Both the position numbers and the translations under genes were made by a program. DNA of 64,000 nt, taken from Eubacterium nodatum ATCC 33099 (GTDB lineage Bacteria > Bacillota > Clostridia > Peptostreptococcales > Anaerovoracaceae). The stretch spans positions 129,897 through 193,896 of the forward strand of contig AZKM01000006.1 in the NCBI GenBank assembly GCA_000510425.1. The letters are read 5' to 3'. Shown piece after piece: positions 27,376 through 37,099 of this stretch (position 1 is the stretch's first letter; every line of letters starts with the position of its first letter). Under the pieces are notes generated by a model. The model searched no databases. It was given only the letters and a program-made list of their open reading frames with translations, and was not told the DNA's origin.

Positions 27376-29124
27376 CTAGATTCTAACTACTGCACCAAAG
27401 TTACAATTGTCTTCGCACTTTCCGCACTTGATACAGATGCTCTGGTCTATTACATGCTTACCTTTGACCTCACCTGTAATGGCCTGTACCGGACAGTTCC
27501 TTGCACATCTTGTACAGCCTACGCAGTTATCTTTGATTTCGTATCTGATAAGTGCCTTACATGATTTTGCCGTACATGTATGATTGTAAATATGGTCTTC
27601 ATATTCATTTCTGAAATAACGAATTGTGGATAACACAGGATTTGGAGCTGTCTGACCGAGACCGCACATTGAACCGTCTTTAATTTTATTAGCCAGTTCT
27701 TCAAGCTTTTCAATATCTCCGTCTTCTCCCTTCCCTTGCGTGATACGCTCAAGAATTTCTAGCATTCTCTTCGTACCGATTCTGCAGTAGTTACATTTCC
27801 CACAGGATTCTTTCTTTGTAAAATCTAAGAAGTAACGAGCCATGTCCACCATGCAGGTATCTTCGTCCATTACGATCATACCACCCGAGCCAACAATAGC
27901 TCCTGTCTTAACTATGTCTTCATAAGTTACCGGTGTCTCTGAAATATCTGCCGGAATACATCCTCCTGAAGGTCCTCCCATCTGGACTGCCTTGAACTTT
28001 CTGTCGTTCTTAATTCCGCCACCGATATTGAAGATAACGTCCTTAACACTTAGACCCATCGGAACTTCCACAAGTCCGCCCTTTTTAATCTTCCCTGCAA
28101 GAGCAAATACTTTAGTTCCCGTTGAAGGTCCTTTTCCAAGTTTTGCAAAAGCCTCTCCGCCATTTTCAATAATCCATGCAACATTTGCAAAGGTTTCCAC
28201 ATTGTTGATATTAGTTGGCAGCTGCCAATATCCCTTTGCTGCAGGGAAAGGCGGTTTTAGACGAGGCATTCCTCTTTCACCTTCAAGGGAAGCGATAAGT
28301 GCAGTTTCTTCTCCACATACAAAGGCTCCGGCTCCGGCTTTGATTCTAATATCAAAGTGTTTTCCGGTTCCAAATATATTATCGCCCAGGAATCCCTTTT
28401 CTCTTGCCTGCTCCATGGCAATTTCCAAGCGTTTTATTGCCAGCGGGTATTCAGCACGGCAATAAATAATACCTTCCGTTGCACCCATAGCAAAACCACC
28501 TATTATCATACCTTCAAGCAAAGAATGCGGGTCGCCTTCCAATACGGAACGATCCATGAATGCCCCCGGATCTCCCTCGTCGGCATTACAGACAATATAC
28601 TTTTCTTTACCGAGATTCCCTTTTGCCGCATTCCATTTGAACCAAGTCGGAAAACCTGCACCTCCACGACCTCTCAGATTTGAAGTTTTAATAATGTCAA
28701 TAACTTCGTCCTGTGTCATTGAAGTTAAAACTTTTCGTGAAGATTCATATCCTCCTACCGCAATGTATTCATCGATAATTTCAGGATTGATAAGCCCGCA
28801 GTGACGAAGAACTACCCTTTCCTGTTTAGCAAGGAACTGTTGATCTTCCACATCAATTGCATAATCTGAAACAATCTTTCCACCTTTTAGATGCTCTTCA
28901 ACAATTTTTTCAACTTTGTCCGGCTGAACCTTCACATATCTTGTGAGCTTGCCATCGTCTTCATAAACATCTACTATCGGTTCCAGATAACATGTTCCAA
29001 CACAACCTGTAACAGTCAGTTCAACATCTACATTGTGCTTTTTTATCTGCTCTGTAAAAGCATTTTCTGTTTTTTTTGCACCTGTGGCAATACCACAACT
29101 GCCCTGTCCAATTACTACTTTCAT
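27376..29124 (-). CDS. stnB: NuoF/HydB-like NADH-binding flavoprotein subunit, StnB-type
   Basis: The 582-residue subunit has an N-terminal thioredoxin-like [2Fe-2S] domain (about 1-85, with cysteines in GSCGIA and TGCVGTCYLEP). The FMN site is LRGRGGAGFPTWFKW and the NADH-binding stretch is GAGAFVCGEETALIASLEG. The NuoF-type N3 [4Fe-4S] cluster is ESCGKCNYCRIGT with a final cysteine in MCGLGQ. Two C-terminal ferredoxin clusters follow (CVGCTRCARNCP and CIKCGKCEDNC). This is the architecture of the NADH-oxidising subunit of bifurcating hydrogenases and of Stn. The gene lies between the NuoE-like and fused subunit genes, with gaps of about 10 and 14 bases. Confidence 0.87.
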   Translation of the reverse strand: MKVVIGQGSCGIATGAKKTENAFTEQIKKHNVDVELTVTGCVGTCYLEPIVDVYEDDGKLTRYVKVQPDKVEKIVEEHLKGGKIVSDYAIDVEDQQFLAKQERVVLRHCGLINPEIIDEYIAVGGYESSRKVLTSMTQDEVIDIIKTSNLRGRGGAGFPTWFKWNAAKGNLGKEKYIVCNADEGDPGAFMDRSVLEGDPHSLLEGMIIGGFAMGATEGIIYCRAEYPLAIKRLEIAMEQAREKGFLGDNIFGTGKHFDIRIKAGAGAFVCGEETALIASLEGERGMPRLKPPFPAAKGYWQLPTNINNVETFANVAWIIENGGEAFAKLGKGPSTGTKVFALAGKIKKGGLVEVPMGLSVKDVIFNIGGGIKNDRKFKAVQMGGPSGGCIPADISETPVTYEDIVKTGAIVGSGGMIVMDEDTCMVDMARYFLDFTKKESCGKCNYCRIGTKRMLEILERITQGKGEDGDIEKLEELANKIKDGSMCGLGQTAPNPVLSTIRYFRNEYEDHIYNHTCTAKSCKALIRYEIKDNCVGCTRCARNCPVQAITGEVKGKHVIDQSICIKCGKCEDNCNFGAVVRI

Positions 29125-29134
29125 TCTGCACCTC

Positions 29135-29647
29135 CTAAGCTCTTTCTTTGATTTCAGCCAGGATTTGCTTAACTTTATCTTTGGTTAAATTACCATAAGT
29201 TTCATCTCCTTCGCTGCTTGTAACCATCATTACCGGAGCTAGAGAACAGCATCCAAGACATGCCACATTATTTAATGTGAATATACCGTCTTGAGTCGTT
29301 TCACCATCTTTAATATCTAAGTATTCACCAATTGCTTCTTCGATACTGTCAGCACCATTAACATGGCAGGCTGTACCCTTACACAGCATGATTAAATACT
29401 TACCCACCGGCTGCAATCTAAACTGTGCATAAAAGGTAGCAACACCGTAGATTTTAGCCGGTTTAATTCCTGTTGCCAATGAAATGTGATTAATCACTTC
29501 AACGGAAAGATATCCATAGATTTCTTGTGCTTTCTGAAGTATTGTGATTAGGCTTCCAGGCACTTTTGCATACTTATCCAGCGTAGGCTGCAATTCTTTA
29601 AATTGCTCACCGGTGCCGGGACAGACGCAACATTTTTTTTCACTCAT
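29135..29647 (-). CDS. stnC: NuoE-like [2Fe-2S] subunit, StnC-type
   Basis: The 170-residue protein is a thioredoxin-fold [2Fe-2S] subunit. A helical N-terminal region (PGSLITILQKAQEIYGYLS) precedes the four cluster cysteines in CKGTACHVNG and VACLGCCSLAP. An extra CCVCPG motif at residues 6-11 is outside the usual NuoE cluster set. As first gene of the three-gene operon it sits about 50 bases after a good vegetative promoter. It would pass electrons between the NuoF-like flavin and the iron-sulfur chain of the large subunit. Confidence 0.88.
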   Translation of the reverse strand: MSEKKCCVCPGTGEQFKELQPTLDKYAKVPGSLITILQKAQEIYGYLSVEVINHISLATGIKPAKIYGVATFYAQFRLQPVGKYLIMLCKGTACHVNGADSIEEAIGEYLDIKDGETTQDGIFTLNNVACLGCCSLAPVMMVTSSEGDETYGNLTKDKVKQILAEIKERA

Positions 29648-29702
29648 TATGACTCCTCCTGTTGCTCAATAGATTATAATAGCTAAAATAACTATAACTT
29701 GT

Positions 29703-29732
29703 ATTATACAATAAAATTATACAGTTTATCAA
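29703..29732 (-). promoter_or_regulatory. Vegetative promoter of the Stn-like operon
   Basis: On the minus strand TTGATA (29727-29732), an 18-bp spacer and TATAAT (29703-29708) lie about 55 bp before the stnC start. No operator-like palindrome is seen, which suggests constitutive transcription. Confidence 0.7.
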
Positions 29733-29792
29733 TGCAAGGTTTTATGCGGTACTTACATGGATACACCTTTTTATACATGAACCGATTTAAAC

Positions 29793-30704
29793 TCATCGCT
29801 TTTTCATACGATTCTTTTTCAGTTCATTGACGTCAATTTCCATATAAAACAGTGAGATAATTACTATTATTTCACCTATAAATTCCTTCATTGTAGGAAC
29901 CTCGCCGGCAAACATAAAGCCCACTATCCCGGCAAAAACAGGCTCCAAAGAAAAGATAATCCCCACATGTGTCGGTTCTGTATACTGCTGTGCAATGGGT
30001 TGAACAACAAATGCCACCCCGGTACAAAATATTGCCAGAAACGCAAGCCAAACCAAAACTTCAGCAGATTTCGGCACTGCAAAGGTTTCCATAGACAGAC
30101 TCAATATAAGCATCACAACTCCGCAAAACCCTAAGCTGAAAACTCCTGTCACGTATGGATCAACTCGCTTATCACTGACTGCTTTAGATGTGATTACAAT
30201 TTGAATAGCATAGGAAATCCCTGTGCTCAAACTGAAGAGATCCCCCTTCAGATGTGCCAAATTAAATGAAAAATCGTTTTTCAGCGTCATAAGCATTATG
30301 CCCACAAAACACACTGCAACTGCAACTATCAGTTTCTTTTCCGGACTCTTTCTATATACTATAAATTCTATAAGCGGAGTAAAAAACACTGTTGTGGCAC
30401 ATAAAAATGCACAGTTCGATAATGTGGTGTATTGTACACCAATAGTAGCTCCTGTATAAACAACGGATAATGCAATACCGATAAAGCAGCTGTATAGTAA
30501 TGTAATCTTATTAACTTTTTTTACACGATTAAAGGATAATGCCACTGCGACTGCAAAAGCACCTAAAAATCTATAGGTATTCAGGGCAAATGTCGGAACC
30601 TCCTTAATTGCCACTTTCATTCCCAGATATGAAAAACCCCAACACATTGCCACAACAAGAAGCATTAAATCTGCTCTTAATTCCTTTTTCTTATCCAACT
30701 CCAC
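29793..30704 (-). CDS. EamA-family (DMT superfamily) membrane transporter
   Basis: The protein of about 303 residues has ten hydrophobic segments arranged as two EamA repeats (first beginning LMLLVVAMCWGFSYLGMK, second in the LFSLSTGISYAIQIVITSK region). Such proteins are usually metabolite or amino-acid exporters; the substrate cannot be read. The start is uncertain: the longest reading begins with GTG at 30719 without a ribosome-binding site, while GTG at 30702-30704 has GGAGG five bases upstream and is preferred. It stands between the Stn-like operon and holA, with no obvious functional link to either. Confidence 0.85.
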   Translation of the reverse strand: MELDKKKELRADLMLLVVAMCWGFSYLGMKVAIKEVPTFALNTYRFLGAFAVAVALSFNRVKKVNKITLLYSCFIGIALSVVYTGATIGVQYTTLSNCAFLCATTVFFTPLIEFIVYRKSPEKKLIVAVAVCFVGIMLMTLKNDFSFNLAHLKGDLFSLSTGISYAIQIVITSKAVSDKRVDPYVTGVFSLGFCGVVMLILSLSMETFAVPKSAEVLVWLAFLAIFCTGVAFVVQPIAQQYTEPTHVGIIFSLEPVFAGIVGFMFAGEVPTMKEFIGEIIVIISLFYMEIDVNELKKNRMKKR

Positions 30705-30767
30705 CACTTCCTCCGTCACTTGTTCTGAAGATAAAACTTCGATTTTTCATTTCACTCTTTTTTACAG

Positions 30768-31832
30768 TTAAATCTTTGCTATAAAGATTTCCAATGCTGT
30801 CTGGGGACTGAGAATACCGGTTATGATATTGCTGTACGCTTCATAAATCCCTTTGAGCATATCCCTCAACTTTTCCATAGAATACCTCGAAGCATATTTC
30901 ATTCCTTTTTCTATCCTAAATCTGTGAATTTTGGTATATTGGCTTATTGCATATGCACTGCAAATACCCTCATCACCTTGAATAAACTCTTTGATTTCAA
31001 GCATAAGCTCAATCTGAGCTGCGATGGCTAAAGCTATGGGAACAGCACCATAAGGGTCATCTTTCATCCTATTGTAAAGTATCTCTAAAGCCACTGTCTT
31101 ATCATTTCCGCTTATACCGTCTATTAAGCTGAAAATAAATGTATCTCCATCGCCCTGTATTAAAGTATCTATATCTACTTTAGTTATAACACTTTTTTCA
31201 CTATATGCAATAAGTTTGTTTATATCATTTTCAAAATTATATAATCTGTACTCACTTTCTTGATTAAGATAACCGGTATGGTGGATCAATTCACTCATAA
31301 CCGCCCTGTCTATGGAAATCTTTGCTTCTTTAAATCTCTTTGCGGCAAATGATATAAGTTCAGATTCTGTAAGGGTTCCGTATTCGTATGCACCGGAAAC
31401 CTTCTTCAAATTCTTCACAAGTTTGCTTCGCCGGTCAATTTCTGAGTTACTGAATATAACAATTGTATTTTCGTTTGGATTTTTCAGATATGAAACTATT
31501 GCCTCAATTCCATCTTCTCCATAACCTGCCAATCCGGAAGTCGACTTCAAAGCCCTGAAATTTTTGATCCAAACAACTCTCTTCTCAGAAATCATGGGAA
31601 ACATCTGACATGATGAAACTATTTCAGATGGAGTTGCCGTATCTCCGTCTAAAACAAGATAATCCACCGCCAAGGCAGTATCATTGATATATTTTTTCTT
31701 TATTTCAGCTACTGACCAATTGATCAGATATTCTTCAACACCAAACAGCAGAAGCGAATTATTCAATAAACCTTTTTTATTGTCCACTGTAAAGTCCCGA
31801 AAACCTCGCTCCTCTTTCTTCTTTGGTGACAT
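30768..31832 (-). CDS. holA: DNA polymerase III subunit delta
   Basis: HolA opens the sliding clamp within the clamp-loader complex. The 354-residue protein is a non-catalytic AAA+ relative. It has the N-terminal GVEEYLINWSVAEIKK segment and the delta-family stretches VVWIKNFRAL and IVIFSNSEIDRRSKLVK. The C-terminal helical collar includes SLIDGISGNDKTVALEILYNRM. The start overlaps the end of comEC by 70 bases. The order comEC-holA is standard in Firmicutes. Confidence 0.92.
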   Translation of the reverse strand: MSPKKKEERGFRDFTVDNKKGLLNNSLLLFGVEEYLINWSVAEIKKKYINDTALAVDYLVLDGDTATPSEIVSSCQMFPMISEKRVVWIKNFRALKSTSGLAGYGEDGIEAIVSYLKNPNENTIVIFSNSEIDRRSKLVKNLKKVSGAYEYGTLTESELISFAAKRFKEAKISIDRAVMSELIHHTGYLNQESEYRLYNFENDINKLIAYSEKSVITKVDIDTLIQGDGDTFIFSLIDGISGNDKTVALEILYNRMKDDPYGAVPIALAIAAQIELMLEIKEFIQGDEGICSAYAISQYTKIHRFRIEKGMKYASRYSMEKLRDMLKGIYEAYSNIITGILSPQTALEIFIAKI

Positions 31833-34045
31833 AATCTGATTCTACCTCTCTCTTTAATTACTCCAACGGCTCCATGATGATCCGTTCTATATGTAATTAT
31901 ACCTTTTTGGTGCAACTTTTCAATAACTTCATCTGAGGGGTGTCCATAATTATTTTTTCCCACACCTATTATCGCAATTTTCGGATCGGTTTCTTTCAAA
32001 AATTCATCGGAAGAACTGTATTTGCTTCCATGGTGCGGAATCTTAAGAATATCACACTTCAGTGTACCCGTTCCCCTATACCTTTCAATTAACCTTGCTT
32101 CACCGTCTTTACCTATATCACCTGTTACCAAAATACTTGTTCCGTCTACAGTCACTTTAAAAATCAAACTGTTTTCATTTTCATCATCTATTGTAAAGTC
32201 TTGTTTTTCAGGCCATAAAATTTCTACAAAAACTCCTTTGCCAATACTATATTTATCTCCCCGCCTGCCTTTATATATCACTTTACCGATTTTAAAGCAG
32301 CGGTTCAATTCTTCGATACCTTTATAATGGTCTGTGTGAAGATGTGTTACAAAAGCTCCCTCAAGGCGACTCTTTCCATTATGTAAAAAATAGGGTTTAA
32401 GAATTTTCTCTCCTACATTATATTCCGTTCTTCCTCCTCCATCAAAAATTATGTTCCTGTTATCCTTTGATTTTACATGAAGGCAATCCCCTTGACCTAC
32501 ATCCACCATTACAGCAAAGGCTCTGTCAAAATCACTTTTTTCGGAAGCGAAAATTATAAAACCTATGGTCAAGATTATACAGATAATTTTAGTTATGTCC
32601 TTGTACATCTTGCGGTGAATTAAGACCACTAAAAGTTCACTTGACATAAAAAACATCAGCAGATAGAAAACTACTATTATAAACAGATTTGGTGATACAA
32701 CATCTACGGTAAACAGTCCATTAAAATTTATAACTTCGTTTAACTTTATTAAAAGACTGCCAATGACACATACTGCATCGCTTATCAAGTTGCTGCTCTT
32801 TACTATGAAACTGATACCGAAGGCGGTCATGCTTACCGGAAGTAAAACAGACAATACCATTACTATAGGGATATTACATATAATCGCAATCACAGGTACC
32901 TTATTAAAAGTATAGGCAACATAAGGGATAATTCCCGCCTGTATGCTGATCGCTGCTGCCGCTTCCTCCGGTATCCATTTTGATAAGTAAGGTGTACAAA
33001 AAGCGATAGCCGTTACTGCTAAAAACGACATTTGAAAATCCGCCCCAAATATTATCCATGGATTTTTTAATATCATATAAATACAAATCCCCGATACTGA
33101 AGATAACAGGTCGAAGCGTAAATTCAGTTTATCTGCCAGTATTTTAAAAATAATAAGTGCTATCGCACGGCTAACAGAAACGCTCCACAAAGTAACTACA
33201 CCATAACAGAGTAGAAGAAGTATGAAACTCACTGTAAAAAAATCAGATTTCTTTCTTTTTCTAAAGTGTCTATAAATAGAGTATAGTATCCCCACATGAA
33301 GTCCACTTACTGCAAGCACGTGAGCCGTACCATTATCTCTAAATTCGTCTTGGAGATTTTCCGACATCTGACCGGTATCACCGAACAAAATCCCCTTTAT
33401 AAGACCTTTAGTTTCATCATCGCATTTCAGATTTCGTATAAATAATTCTCTTCGTAAAAAAATATATCTCTTAAAGTTATTATAACCATTAGGTTTAACA
33501 TCATTTAATTCAACATGGGCTGTGCTTGATGTAAAATATATATTCCTGCTCTTTAGATACATACTGTAATCAAAACATCTCGGATTTCCGTTAGATTCCG
33601 GAGGTTCCAGTTTTCCTTTCATGATAACTTTTCTTCCATATAAATTATAATCTTCAAAATCACCTTTATATTTTTTTACAAAAATTTTTGTCCCAAATAT
33701 AGAGTGGTTAAAGTTCTGTATACCTATAATAAATTCAGATTGCATAGTGCTGTCTTTTCCCTTTCTTACTTTTACAGACTCAACCGTACCTGTATACTCT
33801 TTGTCTTGTCCGTCAAAAGACTTGTACAAAACCATCTCTCTAAGTTGACAGCAGCTCATCATCATGAAGCCTGCTATAAAAAAACAGACTATTACCTTAT
33901 AAATAGTCTGTCCAATATCTATTTTCACAATCTTCAACAGTAGTACAGAAACAGCTACTGCAATAATTGAAAATAGAAAGTAAAAGTAGCACGCAGCTGT
34001 ACCTAAAATCAGAAATAGTGTACATATGAAAAGTTTTCGTCTCAT
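31763..34045 (-). CDS. comEC: DNA internalisation competence protein ComEC/Rec2
   Basis: ComEC forms the membrane channel for single-stranded DNA uptake. The protein (760 residues from the chosen ATG at 34043-34045, GAGG six bases upstream; a TTG four codons earlier overlaps the ribosome-binding site) has an N-terminal pair of membrane helices. A DUF4131-type domain precedes the ComEC helical core beginning around HVLAVSGLHVGILYS. The C-terminal metallo-beta-lactamase domain carries VDVGQGDCLHVKSK, THLHTDHYKG and HHGSKYSS. All domains are intact. No other competence gene is in the window. Confidence 0.93.
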   Translation of the reverse strand: MRRKLFICTLFLILGTAACYFYFLFSIIAVAVSVLLLKIVKIDIGQTIYKVIVCFFIAGFMMMSCCQLREMVLYKSFDGQDKEYTGTVESVKVRKGKDSTMQSEFIIGIQNFNHSIFGTKIFVKKYKGDFEDYNLYGRKVIMKGKLEPPESNGNPRCFDYSMYLKSRNIYFTSSTAHVELNDVKPNGYNNFKRYIFLRRELFIRNLKCDDETKGLIKGILFGDTGQMSENLQDEFRDNGTAHVLAVSGLHVGILYSIYRHFRKRKKSDFFTVSFILLLLCYGVVTLWSVSVSRAIALIIFKILADKLNLRFDLLSSVSGICIYMILKNPWIIFGADFQMSFLAVTAIAFCTPYLSKWIPEEAAAAISIQAGIIPYVAYTFNKVPVIAIICNIPIVMVLSVLLPVSMTAFGISFIVKSSNLISDAVCVIGSLLIKLNEVINFNGLFTVDVVSPNLFIIVVFYLLMFFMSSELLVVLIHRKMYKDITKIICIILTIGFIIFASEKSDFDRAFAVMVDVGQGDCLHVKSKDNRNIIFDGGGRTEYNVGEKILKPYFLHNGKSRLEGAFVTHLHTDHYKGIEELNRCFKIGKVIYKGRRGDKYSIGKGVFVEILWPEKQDFTIDDENENSLIFKVTVDGTSILVTGDIGKDGEARLIERYRGTGTLKCDILKIPHHGSKYSSSDEFLKETDPKIAIIGVGKNNYGHPSDEVIEKLHQKGIITYRTDHHGAVGVIKERGRIRLCHQRRKRSEVFGTLQWTIKKVY

Positions 34046-34074
34046 CCTGAACCTCAAAGTATCCTATCGGCTTG

Positions 34075-34103
34075 ATTATATACCATATTTTCACATATTT
34101 CAA
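34075..34103 (-). promoter_or_regulatory. Vegetative promoter of comEC-holA
   Basis: On the minus strand TTGAAA (34098-34103), a 17-bp spacer and TATAAT (34075-34080) lie about 30 bp before the comEC ATG. Confidence 0.75.
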
Positions 34104-34129
34104 CAGATATATTCTTCACATTAAATTAC

Positions 34130-34158
34130 TTAACTTTCCCATTTTTTTATGATATAAT
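34130..34158 (+). promoter_or_regulatory. Vegetative promoter of the class A PBP gene
   Basis: TTAACT (34130-34135), a 17-bp spacer and TATAAT (34153-34158) lie about 47 bp before the PBP ATG. It is divergent to the comEC promoter, with -35 boxes about 26 bp apart. Confidence 0.7.
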
Positions 34159-34204
34159 GCATATATATTTTTTGAAAACATTTTTATGGAAGAGGAATTA
34201 AAAG

Positions 34205-36892
34205 ATGCGACTATTCAAAGGTAAACAAGACAAAAATTATCGTATAATAAGAATTACGGGGCGTGAAATCCCTTTATCACCGAAAAACATTTTTAAAACA
34301 ATCTTATTGCTTTTCGTGGTACTTCTCTTAATATTGATAATTTATTCAGTTGTTGTCATTGCAACGGCACCGAAAATTGATACCAGCAATATATACAAGA
34401 CACTCAGTGAAAGCTCCACCATATACGATGACCATGGAAAAAAGGTTGACTTGGTATATTCAGGAGAGAACAGAACTAACATAAAATATGATGAAGCGCC
34501 TAAAAACCTAGTCAATGCTTATATCGCCCTTGAAGATAAGACCTTTAAAAAACACCACGGTTTCAACTTTATCAGAATCTTCGGCGCTATAAAAGAAACG
34601 GTTTTTTCCGGCGGACAGGTGGGCGGTACCAGTACTATAACTCAGCAGCTTGCAAGAAATGTTTACCTGAAATCGAGAATGACCGAGCGTTCCATGAGTC
34701 GAAAGATTATAGAAGCATGGTACACTCTTAAACTGGAAAATAATCTGTCTAAAAAACAGATTATGGAAGCTTACCTGAATACAATATATCTCGGGTTCAG
34801 CAGTTGGGGCGTGGAGTCCGCTTCTGAAGCGTATTTCCAAAAGCGCACAAAGGATTTAACCTTAGAACAGTGTGCAGCACTCGCCGCATTACCGCAGTCT
34901 CCGACTAACTATGCTTTGGTATCACTTCTGGATAAGGATGCAAAACCTAAACCGTCACAGATTCTCAAAAGGGATTCAAGTGGAATTTATATAATCAACG
35001 ATATATCCAAAGAGAGAAGATTAGCATGTCTTAAACTCATGCTGGAGCAGAAATACATAACTAAGAAACAATATAATAAGGCTGCTAAGGTTTCTCTAAA
35101 GTCGATGCTCAAGCCAAACTATCACATGAACGATTCTAATATTGCTTACTTCACAGACTATACCGTTGCACAAGTAATCAAGGATCTTCAGAAAAAGGAA
35201 AACCTAAGCTACGATGATGCCTGGGATAAGGTTTATAAAGGCGGTCTTAAGATTTACTCCACGATGGACAGCAAGGCTCAGAAGACCATTCAGAAAGAAT
35301 TCCGACAGAATTACAACTTCCCTTCAATTACAAATATCAGATACGACGGAAGCAATAATATTCTCAACAAAGACGGAAGAGTCGCAATGTATTCAATGGA
35401 TAACTATATCAAAAATGGTCGTTTTACCTTCAATAAAGATGAAATTAAAAAGAATTCCGACGGGTCTTTCGTAATCAAAGCAAATAAAAGATTGAAAATT
35501 TATAAAACTTCTGCTAACGGTAAAACCGATTACAGTTTAGAGTTCCCTAATATGTATAAATGGAGCAATGGCAGATTATATTCCATATCCGGGGGGTATA
35601 TCAATATTCCCCAAGAATACAAACAACTTGATGACAACGGCAATTTAATTATATCGGCAAGGTTTATGCAGACCAAGGAGGGCAGAGAAACCATTTTACA
35701 CGATAGCTCCGGCTACTATATAAACAAAAAGAACTATAGCGTTAATCAGGGAGTAATCCAGCCTCAATCAGCTATGACTATTATAGAGAACTCCACAGGA
35801 CAAATTAAAGCCATGGTTGGCGGTCGCAAAACCAAGGGCAAAATGTTATATAACAGAGCGATAGAACCCAGACAGCCGGGATCATCAATTAAACCTTTGG
35901 GCGTATATGCTCCTGCTATTCAGCAAGGTGCAGAAGAAGCGGCTGCAAAGAAAAACCATAATTTCGTAGATTATCATATTGACAGGCAGGGTGCTCGCGG
36001 CTGGGGAAATCACATAACTGCAGGTTCCATAGTAGCTGATGAACGGACCACTAATAATGGTACTGCGTGGCCGGTCAATGCCGGAGGCGGATATAGCGGT
36101 AGAAATACCCTTAGAAGTGCCATTAAAAACTCAATCAACACCTGTGCTTATAAAATCTGGCTTCAGGTCGGACAACAATATTCAACAAAGATGGTCAAAA
36201 AATTCGGTATCAGTACCTTAGTAACAAAAGGTGCCGTAAACGATAACAATGCCGCTGCCCTTGCACTGGGCGGTATGACAAAGGGCGTAAGCACTTTGGA
36301 AATGGCCAATGCCTATACAACTTTCCCTAACAATGGTACCCGTGCAGAAAAACCAATCTGCTATACGAAAGTTGTAAATGCCGATGGTGAAACACTACTT
36401 ACAAGTAAGGCTAAATCAAAACGAGTTCTAAATGACGATGTAGCTTGGATTATGTCTGATTTGATGAAGGGTGTAGTATCAGGAGGTACCGGTACATCCG
36501 CTACAGTATACGGTATTCGTGCCGGAGGTAAGACAGGTACAACCAGTGATCAATTCGATATTTGGTTCGACGGTTTTACACCGAAATACTCAGCTGCTCT
36601 TTGGATTGGAAACGATATCAATATTTCCTTGACCAGCATGTCAGGATATGCTGCCTCTCTTTGGGGGAAAATCATGAATCAGATACCTGCTGCCAAATCA
36701 GGTGAATATAAATCTATGCCTAAAGGCGTTCAATATATCAACGGTGAGTATTACGCCAAAGATACATACAGTTACAGTAATTATATAACACCTGAAGAGA
36801 TTTTAAAAAGAAAACAGCAACAGTTAGAAAAAGAACGACAAAGGAATAAAAAGAATAAGAATAATAAAACTAAGCCTAATCCTCTAAACTAA
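34205..36892 (+). CDS. Class A penicillin-binding protein (bifunctional transglycosylase/transpeptidase)
   Basis: The 895-residue protein polymerises and cross-links peptidoglycan on the outer membrane face. A cytoplasmic basic tail is followed by one membrane helix (KTILLLFVVLLLILIIYSVVV, about residues 30-55). The glycosyltransferase-51 domain has the catalytic glutamate in ALEDKTFKKHHG, plus GTSTITQQLARN and TIYLGF. The transpeptidase domain shows SSIKPL (SxxK), SINTCAYK (SxN) and KTGTTSD (KTG). A central insertion of about 150 residues between the domains is longer than in PBP1A of Bacillus. The C-terminus is a very basic, glutamine/lysine-rich tail. Domain order matches PBP1A/PonA; no gene name is forced. 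Confidence 0.93.
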   Translation: MRLFKGKQDKNYRIIRITGREIPLSPKNIFKTILLLFVVLLLILIIYSVVVIATAPKIDTSNIYKTLSESSTIYDDHGKKVDLVYSGENRTNIKYDEAPKNLVNAYIALEDKTFKKHHGFNFIRIFGAIKETVFSGGQVGGTSTITQQLARNVYLKSRMTERSMSRKIIEAWYTLKLENNLSKKQIMEAYLNTIYLGFSSWGVESASEAYFQKRTKDLTLEQCAALAALPQSPTNYALVSLLDKDAKPKPSQILKRDSSGIYIINDISKERRLACLKLMLEQKYITKKQYNKAAKVSLKSMLKPNYHMNDSNIAYFTDYTVAQVIKDLQKKENLSYDDAWDKVYKGGLKIYSTMDSKAQKTIQKEFRQNYNFPSITNIRYDGSNNILNKDGRVAMYSMDNYIKNGRFTFNKDEIKKNSDGSFVIKANKRLKIYKTSANGKTDYSLEFPNMYKWSNGRLYSISGGYINIPQEYKQLDDNGNLIISARFMQTKEGRETILHDSSGYYINKKNYSVNQGVIQPQSAMTIIENSTGQIKAMVGGRKTKGKMLYNRAIEPRQPGSSIKPLGVYAPAIQQGAEEAAAKKNHNFVDYHIDRQGARGWGNHITAGSIVADERTTNNGTAWPVNAGGGYSGRNTLRSAIKNSINTCAYKIWLQVGQQYSTKMVKKFGISTLVTKGAVNDNNAAALALGGMTKGVSTLEMANAYTTFPNNGTRAEKPICYTKVVNADGETLLTSKAKSKRVLNDDVAWIMSDLMKGVVSGGTGTSATVYGIRAGGKTGTTSDQFDIWFDGFTPKYSAALWIGNDINISLTSMSGYAASLWGKIMNQIPAAKSGEYKSMPKGVQYINGEYYAKDTYSYSNYITPEEILKRKQQQLEKERQRNKKNKNNKTKPNPLN

Positions 36893-36917
36893 ACCTTTGA
36901 TCGACATTTGGACGCAT

Positions 36918-36937
36918 AAAAAAAGTGGCTTCGCCAC
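36918..36937 (-). terminator. Short intrinsic terminator, minus direction
   Basis: GTGGC-TTC-GCCAC (36925-36937) forms a 5-bp stem. On the minus strand it is followed by seven U residues (36918-36924). It is the second of two terminators behind rpe and would also shield the end of the PBP gene from opposing transcripts. Confidence 0.6.
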
Positions 36938-37050
36938 ATTGTATGATCCGGAATTTTTCCAGGTCATATTTTTTGCTTATAAATTATTTCTTCACTGTAT
37001 AACAGGCAGCAGGAAGAGCGTATCACACCCTCCCCTTATATAAAAGTCAA

Positions 37051-37089
37051 AGAAAATCCGGCTTTATATGTGTAAAACACACAAGCCGG
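37051..37089 (-). terminator. Intrinsic terminator of the priA-rpe operon
   Basis: CCGGCTT...(37058) and ...AAGCCGG (37089) form an imperfect stem with a second inner helix (TGTG/CACA). On the minus strand it is followed by ATTTTCTTT. It lies 11 bases after the rpe stop. Confidence 0.65.
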
Positions 37090-37099
37090 CTTCAAAAAC

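Noticed and set aside
29733..29752. TTGCA-like -12 element upstream of stnC
   Set aside because: No GG at the required distance; a good vegetative promoter lies just downstream.
31763..31832. 70-base overlap of comEC and holA as a possible frameshift
   Set aside because: Both proteins have normal ends and lengths; a gene overlap of this size between these two is acceptable without a sequencing error.
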